64,000 nucleotides of DNA from assembly GCA_025504975.1 (NCBI GenBank), contig JANUWI010000001.1:4402001-4466000 (forward strand), written 5' to 3'. Each line of letters opens with the position of its first letter. Position 1 is the first letter of the stretch. This document shows positions 24,015-36,328 of the stretch, in pieces. This DNA is from Plenodomus lindquistii. Its lineage: Eukaryota; Ascomycota; Dothideomycetes; Pleosporales; Leptosphaeriaceae. Position numbers and translations under genes: made by a program. The notes beneath the pieces are model-generated. The model was not told the DNA's origin. It saw nothing but the letters and a program-made list of their open reading frames with translations, and ran no database searches.

Positions 24015-26304
24015 ATGGGATCATGGGACGGTCACTTCTCCCGGCTCGATGTGCGGTCGCACTTCAACATGACGCTCAATACTACGTCGGCCCGTGAGAT
24101 GCAATGGTTCCAGACCAATGGAACTCGGAAACTCATCGCGAACCTTCAACTCGCTCAGGTACAGACGGTGCGCACGACACATCTTACACTGGGCGCGTTC
24201 AGTCTGGCGTTGTCGTTATTGACCGTTCACCGAATCATCTCGGACGCGAGAAGGGCCGCTGCTCTACAAGTCACACCACGAAAGCAGTCAGTCGGCCAAT
24301 TCTGGCTTCAACTACGCGTTGCTAACGACTTATAGGAAGTTCAGCGCTCTTCACAACGTCCACCCCGCCGAAACATTTCCACTCGCGCTGGCTTGCGGTG
24401 CCGTCCTACAACAAATCGTCTTTGTATCAGCGCAGGGTTCATCTCTTCATAGGGTGATATCGAACCAATGTCGAGGATTTGCAATGATCACTCTGCCAGG
24501 TAAGCATAGTGTTGAAGGGGAATAAGTGAACTTAGCTAACAGTTGCAGCTATGTTCATCGTCGGATACATTACCTTAGTGTTCGGTAGTGAAATGGCCTG
24601 GCGCGCATCCGGGAGAGATCGATTTGCTCCTCGAGGCAAATGGAATACAACCATCTGTATTGCAGTAGTATCTTTCTTGCTGCTGCTTACTTGGTTGCCT
24701 ACCATCATCTGGCCCATGTACAATCGATGCTTCGGTGGCCTCATCTGGTTCCCCATGCGATACGATCTGCTTATTCTGGTCCTTTTGACAATATTGGCGG
24801 TCTCACTACTCACATTGGCTGCTATCATTAGTATTCAATTGATGAGATCATCCAATGTCGACGCACACGAGCGCATATCCGCATCTCGCATGACATACTT
24901 CCTAATTGTTGTCGCGCTGATCTACGTAAGTACAGGAGGGTGGTTTCACAAAACCTAGCTGACATGGGCCAGATTCTTGTTATCCCAGTCGAGATTCAAT
25001 CTCTACGTAAAGACTTCATGAATGCGCTTGCCACCGCCAGGATCGCCGAAATTTCGCTCTTTTCCTCCGGGATGATCATTACTTTCTTCCACCTCTTCCT
25101 TCGCACAAATGCTGTGCGCATGGTCATCCGACCGATGGAGGAGATGAGAGGACCTGCGAAGCAAAGGCGGCCAAAAATAAGGTTTTTTGGGCCTAGTGAC
25201 CTGGAGATGAACATCAGTGGACCGATGTCCGTAGAAACCAGCCGTCGTCCGGATTCTCGACAGGGCCTGATTGACGTAGGACCAGAGAAGAACCGTTTCG
25301 AATTCGAGCCAGACTACTTTACCCGGCCAGAAAAAGCTCTTTCTCCTGTATCCGCCAAGTCACAGCCCACAATCGATCTCACTAGGTGGCCTCTGCCTCC
25401 GTACCCTCTTGAGAAGGTAGAGACCAAGAGTCCAAGCGAGGATCGCAGAAAGGAGAGCTATTCCTTGTTTCCTACACGAGCGGACGATGTGCCACGTCTA
25501 CCCGCGACTGTGTACGACCCAAAGTCTGCGCAAGACAATTCCTCTGTTTCGAAGCTTGCGATGCGACGATTTACCCGACGGGGATCTGTCACAAATGTCA
25601 GCGATGCCTTCGATTTCTTGACCAAGCCGAGGCCACTCTTTGGGGAGCGACACAACCGTAATGCCAGCAGTGACAGTAGCGCCACTGTTCAAATAGGTCT
25701 TCGCTTTTCCCTCGCGCCTGCCACTCTTGCGGCTGCCAAGTACACCAAAGCTGAGCGCGATGTGGAGCCTACAATTTCCAGTGCTCCTCAGCTCACACGC
25801 AATATGACTGAGTCTAGCGAGTCTTCACTGGGTCTGCCCATACAATTGCCTTCGACCACATATACGCCAGCAGAGAGGACACCTAGCCCTGATTCTTCGC
25901 CAAACCCACCACCTCGAAATGCGTCACCCACACATCCTAGGGCAGGCAGTCCAGTGCGAGCTCCCCCGGCACCACTCCTACCAGTGTTGAACAGCAGTGC
26001 ATATCTACAGGAACAGCGCGAGAAGGTCCTCCCGGCACCTCCGCAATCTCCAGCTTCTAGTCAGCGAACTGTCACTCCAATGCCTCCCAAGCAGTCTGGA
26101 CCATCTGGCCTTAGTGGACTCCAAATGAACCCTGTTACTCCAGTGACATCTGTAGCGTCACCAGCCGCGTCCGCTCCAGGCACACCTGTATCAGCTACCA
26201 GTGTCCGATCGCCCAGTGACCGAACAGCGCCATCACCCACAGCGCGCATACCTCTCGGCGCAGGCACCATGTCGCGAAACCCACCCAAGGGTGGCTGGAT
26301 CTGA
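24015..26304 (+). CDS. Seven-transmembrane receptor-like protein with long Pro/Ser tail
   Basis: Four exons, 24015-24286, 24336-24499, 24549-24925 and 24973-26304, encode 714 aa. The three introns are 47-49 bp with GT-AG ends, one with a perfect GCTAAC branch site, and all junctions keep frame. The N-terminus has three N-glycosylation sequons (NMT, NTT, NGT). Seven hydrophobic helices follow: LTLGAFSLALSLLTVH, LALACGAVLQQIVFV, MFIVGYITLVFG, TICIAVVSFLLLLTW, LLILVLLTILAVSLLTLA, FLIVVALIYILVIP and ISLFSSGMIITFFHLFL. A cytosolic tail of about 390 residues rich in Ser, Pro and Thr with basic patches completes it. This is the layout of a fungal G-protein-coupled receptor, but I cannot place it in a named class (no Pth11 CFEM domain, no obvious cAMP-receptor motif). 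Membrane localisation is confident; signalling is inferred. Confidence 0.7.
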
Positions 26305-28367
26305 ACAGGCTCTTCACCCTGAGGCCGACGTTTTGAGCCTCGAGGCTGTGCACGACTGCCTCAGCATGCGCTGCGCAAATTATTCTTAGACCGGATTTGG
26401 CGAAAGCCGCTGTACAATAACATGGGTTCCGCGTTTCAGATTCCCTTTTCCTGGGTGGTATAACTCGGCTGGGCCAATGCTGGAGGCGTCCTGGTTTCAC
26501 ATTTTGCTTTCTTGGGGTGGGTCAGGGCTTCATGCTGTGACATGTTGAACCTCCTGGGCGCTACAGCAATACCTCACCTTACACGACTGTACTGTCGCTG
26601 CTGGAGGTTGCGCGCCGTGTGGGTGGACTACTCCTACACATTCATGTCTCGTTACGACCTTTACCCCCCACCACCTTCCTTTCACGACACTTATATACAC
26701 TACTTTGGTGCTGCGCACTTTTGTACGGCCCTTCCACTCCTTATACCCAAATTCTATTCATACCCCCCTTCCTCACATCCACACTCCATGTAACCCTCCA
26801 TAATACCTACCTACCCTTGAGGGGAGCACCCTCTCAGCAAATCCCCGATTCGCCCGTTCTAGACAAAGTTGAGAATTGTTCGCTCGAGCTAGACTTTGAG
26901 ATTCCTTGTTTACCGCAACCACTACTACCTTTAGCATAAAACCAAAAAATCATATAGCCAAGTAACGCAAAAACGAAATTGTGTTGTCCTCATGTACCAA
27001 GATTAAAGGCAACTCAGTTTGCTCTTCCCTGTCTAAGTTCAAGAACCCGCTGGTGTGCTGTTTGGATGAAGACTTAAGACAGGGTAAGTAGTAGCAGACC
27101 GAGTCGACTTTATCCTGTCGTATAATTCATTGACCATGAACATAACTGGAAACTCTAATACTAACTCAACAAACACAGATACAAAACACAAACAACCCCC
27201 ATAGCCCACGAACATCTGCCGGCTTATGACCACACATACCAGCAAAACTCTATACCTTTGAACAAAACACAGCCAGCCCCGCGTTACCTAGGATCAGGAT
27301 CGCGGGGAAGAAAAATTGAGTTGCCTTTGCCTCTCTATTCCATAGTTATAAATCCAACACATCCGCAAACTCTATACACCTTCAATGCCTACCCACGCAG
27401 TCCAGTCCAGTCCAGCCCAGACCGCCCAGATCTAACCCCCAATCCATATATCCACAACCCCCCCCCCCCTCCCCGCGGACAAAACAACTCCAATCCATCA
27501 CCACCAATCTTAACATTAACACAGAGTTTCCAACCCCATAAACATTCAAACAAACCCTCCTGCCTCCCTCTCTCAGCCCAGTCCAGTTTATTATCTAACC
27601 GAACCTAATCCATCTCCCCAACCCGCTTACCCTACCCTACATACGCAAACACAACCACGCGTACCCCAATCGTTCCTTCCTTCCTCCCCGCCTTGGCTTT
27701 CCCCCTCCCCCTTCGCCCCTCCCCCCACCCGCCAGCATCCCCTTACCCAGACCGTCCATTCGGCTTTACTCCCACAACCCTACACCTACCTACACAACTG
27801 GCTTAATTTCGCACGCACGCATGTTCGATCCTAGACTAGACTAGATCCATGTATGCTGACCCACGAGTCAGAGTGGCGGCAAAGTGTGTGGGCGTTGTTG
27901 TTACAGGATCAGGGATATTTGTGCCGAGTGGGTGGGGGGGGGGTGAACCGTGTCAGGGTCTGGGGGTGACGAATACTGTACTTTGCTGTGCTGGGCTGGG
28001 CTGGGGTGAGTGGGCATGATGAGGTGACGCGTGTGTGTTCTGCTCACTTACGCGCGCGCGCGCGTTTGTGTGTGTGTGAGGGTGTTCATGTGGGAAAAGG
28101 TTGGTATAAAGGGAAAAAAGATGATGGATACTCTAGGTTGGAGCATTTGGCTTTGTTTGGGGTTTTAGAATCGGGCTAATTGTTATACTGAAGAACCATT
28201 TTTTACATGATGTCATTTGCATTATTTATCTAAAATATACTATAAGTCATGGTCGTTATACAAACGTCAGTATCGACATCAACATGAACATCAACATCAT
28301 ACATGCCTCAGACCACAACCATGGCCCAATGTGCAACAATAAACACACACTCATACCATACTAACCA
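26305..28367. other. Gene-free, strand-asymmetric region between convergent genes
   Basis: No gene is supported in these 2.06 kb. The plus strand is strongly C-rich from about 26640 to 27830, with a homopolymeric C run near 27460, then G-rich from about 27870 to 28160 with a G run near 27935. A (CG)7 tract at 28051-28064 is followed by TG repeats. It lies between the 3' ends of the receptor-like gene and the permease. Confidence 0.6.
28051..28078. repeat. (CG)7 plus (TG)n alternating purine-pyrimidine tract
   Basis: Seven CG dinucleotides at 28051-28064 are followed by T and TG repeats to 28078. Such tracts can adopt Z-DNA; no role is implied here. Confidence 0.8.
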
Positions 28368-30299
28368 TCACGCCCTCCAGCGTCTCCAAAACCTCCACCC
28401 CACCTTCTCCCCACCCCCTTCAACCCCTCTATACCCCCTCTTCTCCCCGCCCCTCCGTCTCCCCACCCACGCAAACCAGATACCCAGCCCGAGAACCATG
28501 AACCCGACAACAACCAGTGTCTGCAAGGGCTCTGCAAATACCGCTCTGCTCAGCAGGAATAGACTCACACAGCAGAAGATGATGGGCGTGGTGATCCATG
28601 TCTTATACGGACGTTCGAGGTCGGGTTCGCGCACGCGCAAGATGATGAGGCCGAGCACGGTTTGGAAGTAGAAACTGTAGCCTGCGACGCCGTAGAAGGT
28701 GACGAGTGTGTCGAAGGAGCCCATCAGGATGTAAATCGCTGTGAGCAGGGCGTTGAGGGACATGGCGGCGATGGGGGTGTAGAAGAAGCCTGCGTCTGCA
28801 TCTGCGAACCAGTGTACTAATTTTTTAGGAATCCGGCTTTTGCTGGTTGAGTTGTTCAAGCTATGCAGACGGATTGCGCGGTGGTCTTTTCCGAGGCCAA
28901 TGTTTCCAAATAACCCAGGCAGATAGCCTTCTTTGCCGGCAGCGTAAACGAGGCGCCCAGAGGTAAATGTGGTAGCGTTGAGAGCGCCGAAGCAGGATCC
29001 GCTGACGAAGAGGGCAAGGATGAGGGAGCCGATGGGGCCAAATACTTGGTGGCCAAAGGCTACGGCGACGGTATTTGTGGATTCGATGAGGGAAGTGGGG
29101 AGGACGAGGAAGTAGGAGATGTTGGCGAGGATGTAGCAAAGGATGACGAGGGGGAGGGAGGTGTGGATTACGCGGGGGAGGTCGCGAGTAGGGTTTTTGA
29201 ACTCGGCGGTTACGTAGTTGACCTGGGGATGTTAGTCGACATGCTTTTCTGAGGTTTGTAAGAAAGGCTGGCATACATTGTCCCAACCGTCAAAGGCCCA
29301 TAGACCGGCGTAGAGAGCGACGGCCCAGTTGCTGACGTTGGTGTTGGTGTCATCGAACCAGCCGCGGTTCTTCCAGTCTGTGTTGGCCTTGCCGTCATAA
29401 GACAGGCCGGTAGCTGCGACTACAATGCCAATGACTGTGACTCCCAGCAGGGCAATGAACTTGAGAAACATGAAGACATCGGCGCTCCTTGTGCCAAGTT
29501 TTGTGGATACACAATTGAGCAGTGTGACGATGACAAGTCCCGCCAGTGCGACGCCCTTGCACAACCATGTGTTCGCTTCTACCGCATCGACTCCCACTGC
29601 GGCGCTGACCATGTACTCGCCAAAGATGATGGCGATGATGGCTGCCGAGCCCGGCTTCAGCACCACTACCGCACACCATGTGAACAGGAAGCCCGCCCAT
29701 TCTCCAAAGATTTTCGACAGATAGACTTGCGCGCCGCCGTTCAACGGTATGGCGCCGCCTAGCTCTGCATAGCTCGCTGCTCCCGTCCACGCCAAAACAC
29801 CCGCCACGACCCAGACTATCAGCGATGCGCCCGGCGACCCCGCATTCTTGTTGACCTGTGATGGGGACGAGAAGATGCCGCTTCCTATGATGAGGCCTAT
29901 GACCAGCGACAGGCCATTGAGGTATGTGAGGCTCTTGTTCTTCTCGAGTGAGCCGCCGTTGAGCGCATTCGACGGGTCCAAGGCCGGATTCGAGGGCGCG
30001 CCGAGGGCCGTGTAGCCTTGGGCGGTGCTAGAGAGAGGAAAGAGGTTGGGCGCAAAGTCAAAGGCGGACGACACGCTATAGGAGCGGTTGTGACGTGGGC
30101 GGCTGGCGTCGTGGGCGGCAGGGTTCAGTGCGGAGAGAGGGTCTTCGTCGTCAAAGGACAGGCGTCGGGACGATGGGGTGCCCGAGGCCGACGAGTCTTG
30201 GGAAGTGCGACGCGAGACATGCGAGGACGAGGCGAGGGAGGCGAGCTCGAGGGAATCGCGAGTGGGCGGTGGGAGGTTGGAATAGCGGCCGGCGGCCAT
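28368..30299 (-). CDS. MUP1-like amino-acid permease (LAT/APC family)
   Basis: Exons 30299-29277 and 29222-28368 (54-bp intron, GTATGC...CCAG) encode 625 aa. The join reads GWDNVNYVTAEFKNP, the conserved helix-6/7 loop of L-type amino-acid transporters. A 130-residue Ser-rich cytosolic N-tail precedes helix 1, which has the substrate-binding GSGIFSSPSQV motif; SYAELGGAIPLNGGAQVYLSKIFG follows. About 12 helices can be traced and the C-tail is basic. The closest type I recognise is the fungal high-affinity methionine permease Mup1, but neutral amino acids in general are possible. It should be a plasma-membrane protein; the Lys-poor, Ser/Arg-rich N-tail is a likely target for phosphorylation. 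It diverges from the mitochondrial LeuRS gene. Confidence 0.85.
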
Positions 30300-30700
30300 G
30301 ATATGATGCGGAGGAGAGGAGAGGAGAGGAGAGGGGAGGGAAGGAAGTATGCGAGGAAACAGAAAGGCTACCTGCAGTCGCAGCTGCTCGCCATGGATTA
30401 ATCCGATACTAGATTATCACAAAACTGGCGCACACTATAGGGGCCCGATCCAAGTTCCCCCTTTCGTCTCCGCTGCGCTGCTGCAATGTCTGAATGGTGA
30501 AGGTTGAATGCGCTGGGGGCATGGGAACGGGCCTCCTATGCCGTCATGGGACTAGCTCCCGTCGCGCGGCCATGCTCCACCAAAAAAATGGCGGGAGCTG
30601 CCCTGCACTGGTCGCTTGGCGGGGAGCTTGTCGCGCATCCCATGGCGCTCGAGACTTGATGGATTGCATGAACATACTGTAGTCTCTTCCTCCCAGGTTC
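30300..30700. promoter_or_regulatory. Divergent promoter region permease / LeuRS
   Basis: A 401-bp spacer between two outward-reading genes. It has GAGAGGAGAGG purine repeats at about 30311-30340 just upstream of the permease start. No gene seen. Confidence 0.45.
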
Positions 30701-33700
30701 ATGCAAAGCCAATGTCTGCAGCGCGTGGGCTGGCGGCCTGCCTTGACCCGCTCCGCTGTCTTGGGCCGACAATGCACCCAGCTGCGATGGGCAAACCGCC
30801 TGGCTCAGAGACCCAAGGCCCGCGCCCGTAAGAACGCCAACATACAAGGCCTGACTGCGAAATGGCAGCCCCATTGGGACGAGCTGGCGCCGCGGTGGCA
30901 CGAATTGCGCAAGAGCGACCGGGGAACGGCCTATGTGCTGCCCATGTTCCCCTACCCCTCTGGCACCCTCCATCTGGGCCACCTGCGCGTATACACCATC
31001 TCCGATGTCTTGGCTAGATACAACCACATGCAGGGCTACCAGGTCCTGCATCCCATCGGCTGGGACGCCTTTGGCCTGCCTGCTGAAAACGCTGCACTCG
31101 AGAGAGGGGTACATCCTAAGAAATGGACGCTGCAAAACATCGACACCATGAAGGGCCAGATGAAGCTCATGGGCGGTCGCTGGGACTGGGACAGTGTACG
31201 CCTTGCTGTACTCCAAGAGCGACGAGTGCGAGCTGATTGGGCCTGTAGGAACTTCGAACATGCGACTCCGACTTCTACAAGCACACCCAGCGCATCTTCC
31301 TCATGCTGCACGAGCGCGGTCTAGCCTACCAAGCCGAGTCGCTCGTCAACTACGATCCTGTTGATAAAACCGTCCTCGCCAATGAGCAAGTCGACGCCAA
31401 TGGCTGCTCTTGGCGTTCAGGAGCAAAGGTCGAGAAGGTCATGCTGAAGCAATGGTTCCTGAAAATCAAAGAGTTCCAGGAACCATTATTGAATGACCTG
31501 GATAGCTTGGCAAAAGACGGCAGATGGCCTGAAAAGGTCCTTGCTATGCAAAGGAATTGGATCGGCAGGTCGGAAGGCTCAAAGCTGTGGTTCGACATTG
31601 AATCGACTACCAGTGATGCGAAATTCGAACCAGTGGATGTCTTTACTACGAGAGCGGACACCTTGTTTGGCGTGCAATACATCGCCCTCTCCCTGCGCCA
31701 TCCGGTTGTTCAACAGTTGGCGGCAGGAGATGAAGCTCTTCAATCATTCATTGAGCGTGCAAAGGACCTACCCCCTGATACCAAGGAGGGCTATCGACTG
31801 CCCAACATCGTCGCAAAGAACCCAATTGCGCATCTAATCAAGACCGAGGATGCGTCTGTTCCCATCTATGTTGCTCCATATGTGTTGGATGACTACGGGT
31901 CAGGGGCAGTCATGGGTGTACCTGGCCATGACACTCGAGACCACGCATTTTGGCGCATCAACGAAGGCGGCCAAGCGATCAAAGCCGTTGTTTCACTCAA
32001 GCGTGGCGAATTACCGACATCCCTGGTCCCTGGGGAAAAGGATATCCCAGTCACCTCCCGGGGCTTCGTTGCGGCAAACGTTGAACGCTTCGGAGGCATG
32101 CAGTCGAAGAAGGCTGCAGCTGCGATTGTCAACGCACTTCAGGATATAGGACAACCAGCCGAGATGACGTCCACTTGGAGGCTGCGTGACTGGCTCATCA
32201 GTCGTCAACGTTACTGGGGCACTCCCATACCAATCATTCACTGCGACTCTTGCGGTCCAGTAGCTGTTCCAGAAGAAGATCTCCCTGTTAAGCTGCCCAA
32301 CTTACCAGACAGCTACTTCCAAGGTAGGAAGGGCAACCCGCTGGCCGAAGACGAGGACTGGAAAAAGACCACATGTCCGAAATGCGGCTCCGCTGCCGAG
32401 CGTGAGACTGACACCATGGACACCTTCATGGACTCTTCGTGGTACTTCTTCCGCTTCCTGGACCCGAATAACAAGAACGCATTAGTGGAATCCTCTAAAG
32501 CAGACGCAGGTATGCCAGTAGATCTCTACGTGGGTGGTGTAGAACATGCGATCCTGCATCTCCTCTACGCACGCTTCATCTCCAAGTTCCTCGCCACTAC
32601 TTCTGTCTGGCCACAAGGAAATTTGGTGAACGGGGAACCTTTCAAGCGACTCATCACACAAGGCATGGTGCACGGCGAGACATACACGGACCCAGAGACC
32701 GGTCGGTTCCTTCGCCCTGACGAAGTCAATCTGGAGGACCGCTCAAATCCTGTCATCAAAGCAAGTGGCATCACACCCTACAAGAGCTATGAAAAGATGT
32801 CCAAGAGCAAGTACAACGGCGTAGATCCCGGTGCTACGATTGAAAAGTATGGCGCCGACGCTACACGTGCCCACATGCTCTTCCAAGCCCCCGTCAGCGA
32901 TGTTCTGGAATGGGACGAAGCGAAGATCACGGGTGTCCAACGCTGGCTCCAGCGCGTCGTCCACCTCTCGGCCGGATTCTGGCTTCCTCCAACCGATGAC
33001 AGAGACTTCTGCGTCCCCACAGAGATTGACACAACCATCGTCTCCATCCTCCGAGATCTCGCAGACCGTCGTATCATCAAAACCACATCCCAGACCAAGG
33101 CGAAAGAAACCCCAGACCATGTCCTCCTCTCCCTCCTCGCCCCCGGCGAAGCAGACCTCTGGGCAAAATCCCAGCAAACAATCTCCCGCGTCATAGAATC
33201 CTACTCGCAAACCTACTCCCTCAACACCATCATCAGCGACCTCATGACCCTCACCAACACAATCTGGGACACCCAGCACCTCTCCCGCATAACGCCCTAC
33301 CTAAAATGGCACACGACATCCCACCTCGTCCGCATGCTCGCCCCAATCACCCCCGGCGTCGCGGAAGAAGCATGGTTTAAGCTACACCAAATCACATCAC
33401 CAAGCCACTACAACGAAACCGAACGCCTGCGAACCCAACCCACAGTCTTCGCCACGGGCTTCCCCATTGCAGATTCAAAAGTCCTGCCCGACCTGCTGCG
33501 CACACGCACATGCGTTGTGCAAATCAACGGCAAGAAGAAATTCAGCGTCGATATCGCGCGTCATCCTGTGTCGCTGACAAAGGACGTTGGTGCACAGGGG
33601 AGCGCGGCAAGTGCCAAGTTTGTCGAATTTGTGCTGCAGCAGTTGGTGCAGACGGATGAGGGGAGGGAGTGGCTTGGGCGGCCTGAGGGTAAGATTTGGA

Positions 33701-33882
33701 AATTGGGAGATGGGTTGGGGGAAGGCGATCACGCGCGGTTTGAGTGGTGTGTGCCAAGGGGTTGGGTGGTTGTTGTGGTTGGGGACGGGAAGGTTGTGAA
33801 TTTTGTGAAGAGGGGTGGGAAGAAGAAGAAGGATGAGGAGGGGATGGACATCTCCGAGCAGAAGAATCCTGTGGGAGAATGA
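30701..33882 (+). CDS. NAM2: Leucyl-tRNA synthetase, mitochondrial
   Basis: Exons 30701-31195 and 31249-33882 give 1042 aa. The 53-bp intron uses GTACGC...CTGTAG; the join reads WDWDSELRTCDSDFYKHTQ, which restores the family block, whereas the other donor two bases upstream breaks it. The basic N-terminus (MQSQCLQRVGWRPALTRS) looks like a mitochondrial presequence. The class-I signatures are HLGH at residues 91-94 (YPSGTLHLGHLRVY) and KMSKS at 681-685. The CP1 editing domain has TRADTLFGVQYIALS and the bacterial-type GxGAVMGVPGHDTRDHAF. This bacterial-type LeuRS charges mitochondrial tRNA-Leu; in yeast Nam2 it also helps splice group I introns. The last 100 residues end in a Lys/Glu-rich extension. 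Confidence 0.93.
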
Positions 33883-34368
33883 CGGTTGGTTTATCAACCG
33901 TCAGGGTTTAGGAAGGAGAAGGCTGAGACGGATGCTGGGAGGAAGATGTTGCAGTGATGGAGAGACCTCAGAAGCTAGTTCGGCTACCGAAGGCACTGAA
34001 ATTATGTATCGTATCATTCAATTGCCTTTGATTCATTCGAAAGACGGCTAGCAGGAAGCGCAACTTTCAAGAATGAGGTTCCAATAAGCTGCTAGTACAC
34101 CGCATTTTGTCGATCGGGAAGTCTGTTCAGTTGATGTGGAGAACTTGGGGGTAATAGACTATGTGAACATGTATTTGGTCATTGGAAGGTTACGAGTTGG
34201 TGCAAGGAGGGGATTATGAGGAAGTGGTCTACCATCTTGATATCCTCGTACGAATGATTCACAGAGATTTCAACACCAGAGTGTACGAGGTAGCCATTTG
34301 AGCGGTATAATTCCTATGCGTCTAGTTCGGCTTCCAGCGCCACATCGTCCCATCGCCACTATGCACCT
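33883..34368. other. Intergenic region between convergent genes
   Basis: Shared 3' space of the LeuRS gene (plus) and AIM32 (minus). No gene seen. Confidence 0.6.
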
Positions 34369-35438
34369 CTACCTCCTCGCCCTCGGTCTCAGCTTCAGCC
34401 CACCCTCATCACTCTCCCCCCTATCCTTCTTCACCTGCGCCTCAATAATCCTCCCTACATTCCCCCCACCTTTCATCACGCCTCCTCTCAGTATCTCAGC
34501 GATTACCCGTCCCTTGACGAGCGTCTCTTCGACCACGCCCTCAACTTCACTGGGCCCAACTCTTCCATACCATATACCACAGCCAGCCAATGCATTACCC
34601 GCCAGACTCGGCGGCACATATAGTATCACGTTTCCAGCGTACTTGTGTCCTCCGATATGGCTTATTAGCCCTACGTCGGCGTCTATACCGCGCCGCGAGA
34701 GATCGCTGCGGAAAGCAGATTGGAGTATTGGACCGAGGATGCCGCAGCGCTGGTCGCGGCCGCCGTGACCGCAGATCAGGATCGTAGGTTTCGTAATTGG
34801 TTCGGCGGGGGGTAGTTTGGCTGCGAGGGATTCGTCGCGCAGAAGAGCGGCCTTTTGGGTGGGGGAGAGAGCGTCGTGCATGGGATGCAGTGTTTTTGCT
34901 TTTAGGTATGCGGTTGCGAAGTTGGAGAAGGATTCGGCTTGATGTGGTATATTCTGTATTCTCTGGAAACTAGGGAAGAGGAGGGCGGTGGTTGAGTTTG
35001 GTGTGTTGCTTTTTGGCAGCGAAGACGCCGTTATGAGGACGTTTGTGAATGGCTGTGGCGTACATGTTAGTGATGTTGTGATCTTGGGAAGATGTTTTTG
35101 TTAGGAAACGCACCTACATCGAATCCTGCGCCACCTTTGCCTATGATGCTCTTGAGTCCTTTGACAAAGTCGCCCGTGTCGCCTTCTTCCTGCTCGATGT
35201 TGCTGACCCAGTCTTCCTTGCCGGTGCAGAATATGACTTGCTCGGAATATGCGGCCATGGTATTCAGGAGCGGAGATGTGCGGTCGATGTCAAGGTCTGG
35301 GGGCATCGCGGCGCATTCGCAGGTCGGTGACGGGCATGTCTGCGTATATGGAATGGCGGCTTGTCGGCGCGCATTCGTAGTTGAAAAATGACGAGCTGTC
35401 CGTATTATTGGGGCTCGAGGGAGGCGCGCGAGAAACAT
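34369..35438 (-). CDS. AIM32: AIM32-like thioredoxin-fold 2Fe-2S protein
   Basis: Exons 35438-35118 and 35052-34369 (65-bp intron, GTAGGT...ACAG) encode 334 aa. A mitochondrial-type N-terminus (MFLARLPRAPIIRTARHFS) is followed by CPSPTCECAAMP, a cysteine-rich start seen in sucrase/ferredoxin-like proteins. After IEQEEGDTGDFVKGLKSII the join gives GFDVPFTNVLITASSLP, and the C-terminal thioredoxin-like ferredoxin domain carries ILICGHGGRDQRCGILGP and LISHIGGHKYAGNVILY, the conserved Cys and His set of the family. Yeast Aim32 is a 2Fe-2S protein of the mitochondrial matrix and intermembrane space linked to redox quality control of import. Assignment to the family is firm; the ortholog name is likely. 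Confidence 0.83.
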
Positions 35439-36328
35439 GGTGGGCGTAGTGTCAAGATATGGGAGAGGAAAGCTGGGGAAATTGTATGATCATGGCTCGG
35501 AATGAGTTCCGCAACGATGACGGCTTGTCGTCGGTCATGGCGGAGCTCGGTCTTCGGACTTGAACACAGCGATCTCAATTCAAGGACCCTTTCTTCCTCG
35601 TCCATATCAGAAGACCCATTTACTTCCTCCTTCTTATCCACTGCTGGCATCCAGCAGCATGCATCATCGTCACTGTGTACAACATTGAAATTAATCTCGT
35701 TTTTCCAACATCATTCTGGCCCTTTCCCAACCTAGGCATACTATCGTCCAAGTCATCAAATAAGTCTCTGAATCTATCGACGAAGCTTTCAACGTGTCTT
35801 CTTACCTTCTCTTCTTCCTCTCACATTGTTTCGAATCCAGATTTTGGAGCAGTCCAGAAACTCCATTCCAGTCTTAGTCATCTCATCTTCGCGAAATGTG
35901 TTCAGAGTCAACCTTGTTTTTACCTCATCCCAGTGTATCACTGTGAGGTCTATACACCGTTATCAGAGCAATGTCCACGACTCGATGCCGTAGGTTGACA
36001 GTCGTACGAATATTCCAAGCTGTCGCGCTGCGATCACAGCCGGGCGGGAAGAGGAAATGCGTGAACATGTTTGGGTTGGTGAAGAGACTGTTTGTTCCAA
36101 AAGGATGCGACGGGGGAGAAGTACGGTAGCGTTCCACATTGTGTTCACTGCATTGAGCTATTGTATTCAAGTTCACGTAATTAAATGCTTTGCTAGGAAA
36201 GCGCTGTACCCGTACACAGCACTCTCTTCGCGCCTCAGAACCTCAAAAACTCCGTCTTTCTCTCGCGCGTACCTATCTGACATTCATTCATCTACCCTCC
36301 AACCCCGTTCCCTCCACCCCTATCTCCT
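35439..36328. other. Intergenic region
   Basis: No supported gene in 890 bp. An acidic small frame on the minus strand (35650-35405) overlaps the AIM32 start and lacks relatives that I know. Confidence 0.55.

Noticed and set aside
28051..28078. CG/TG tract as a functional Z-DNA element
   Set aside because: Simple repeat in a gene-free region; no evidence beyond the sequence type.
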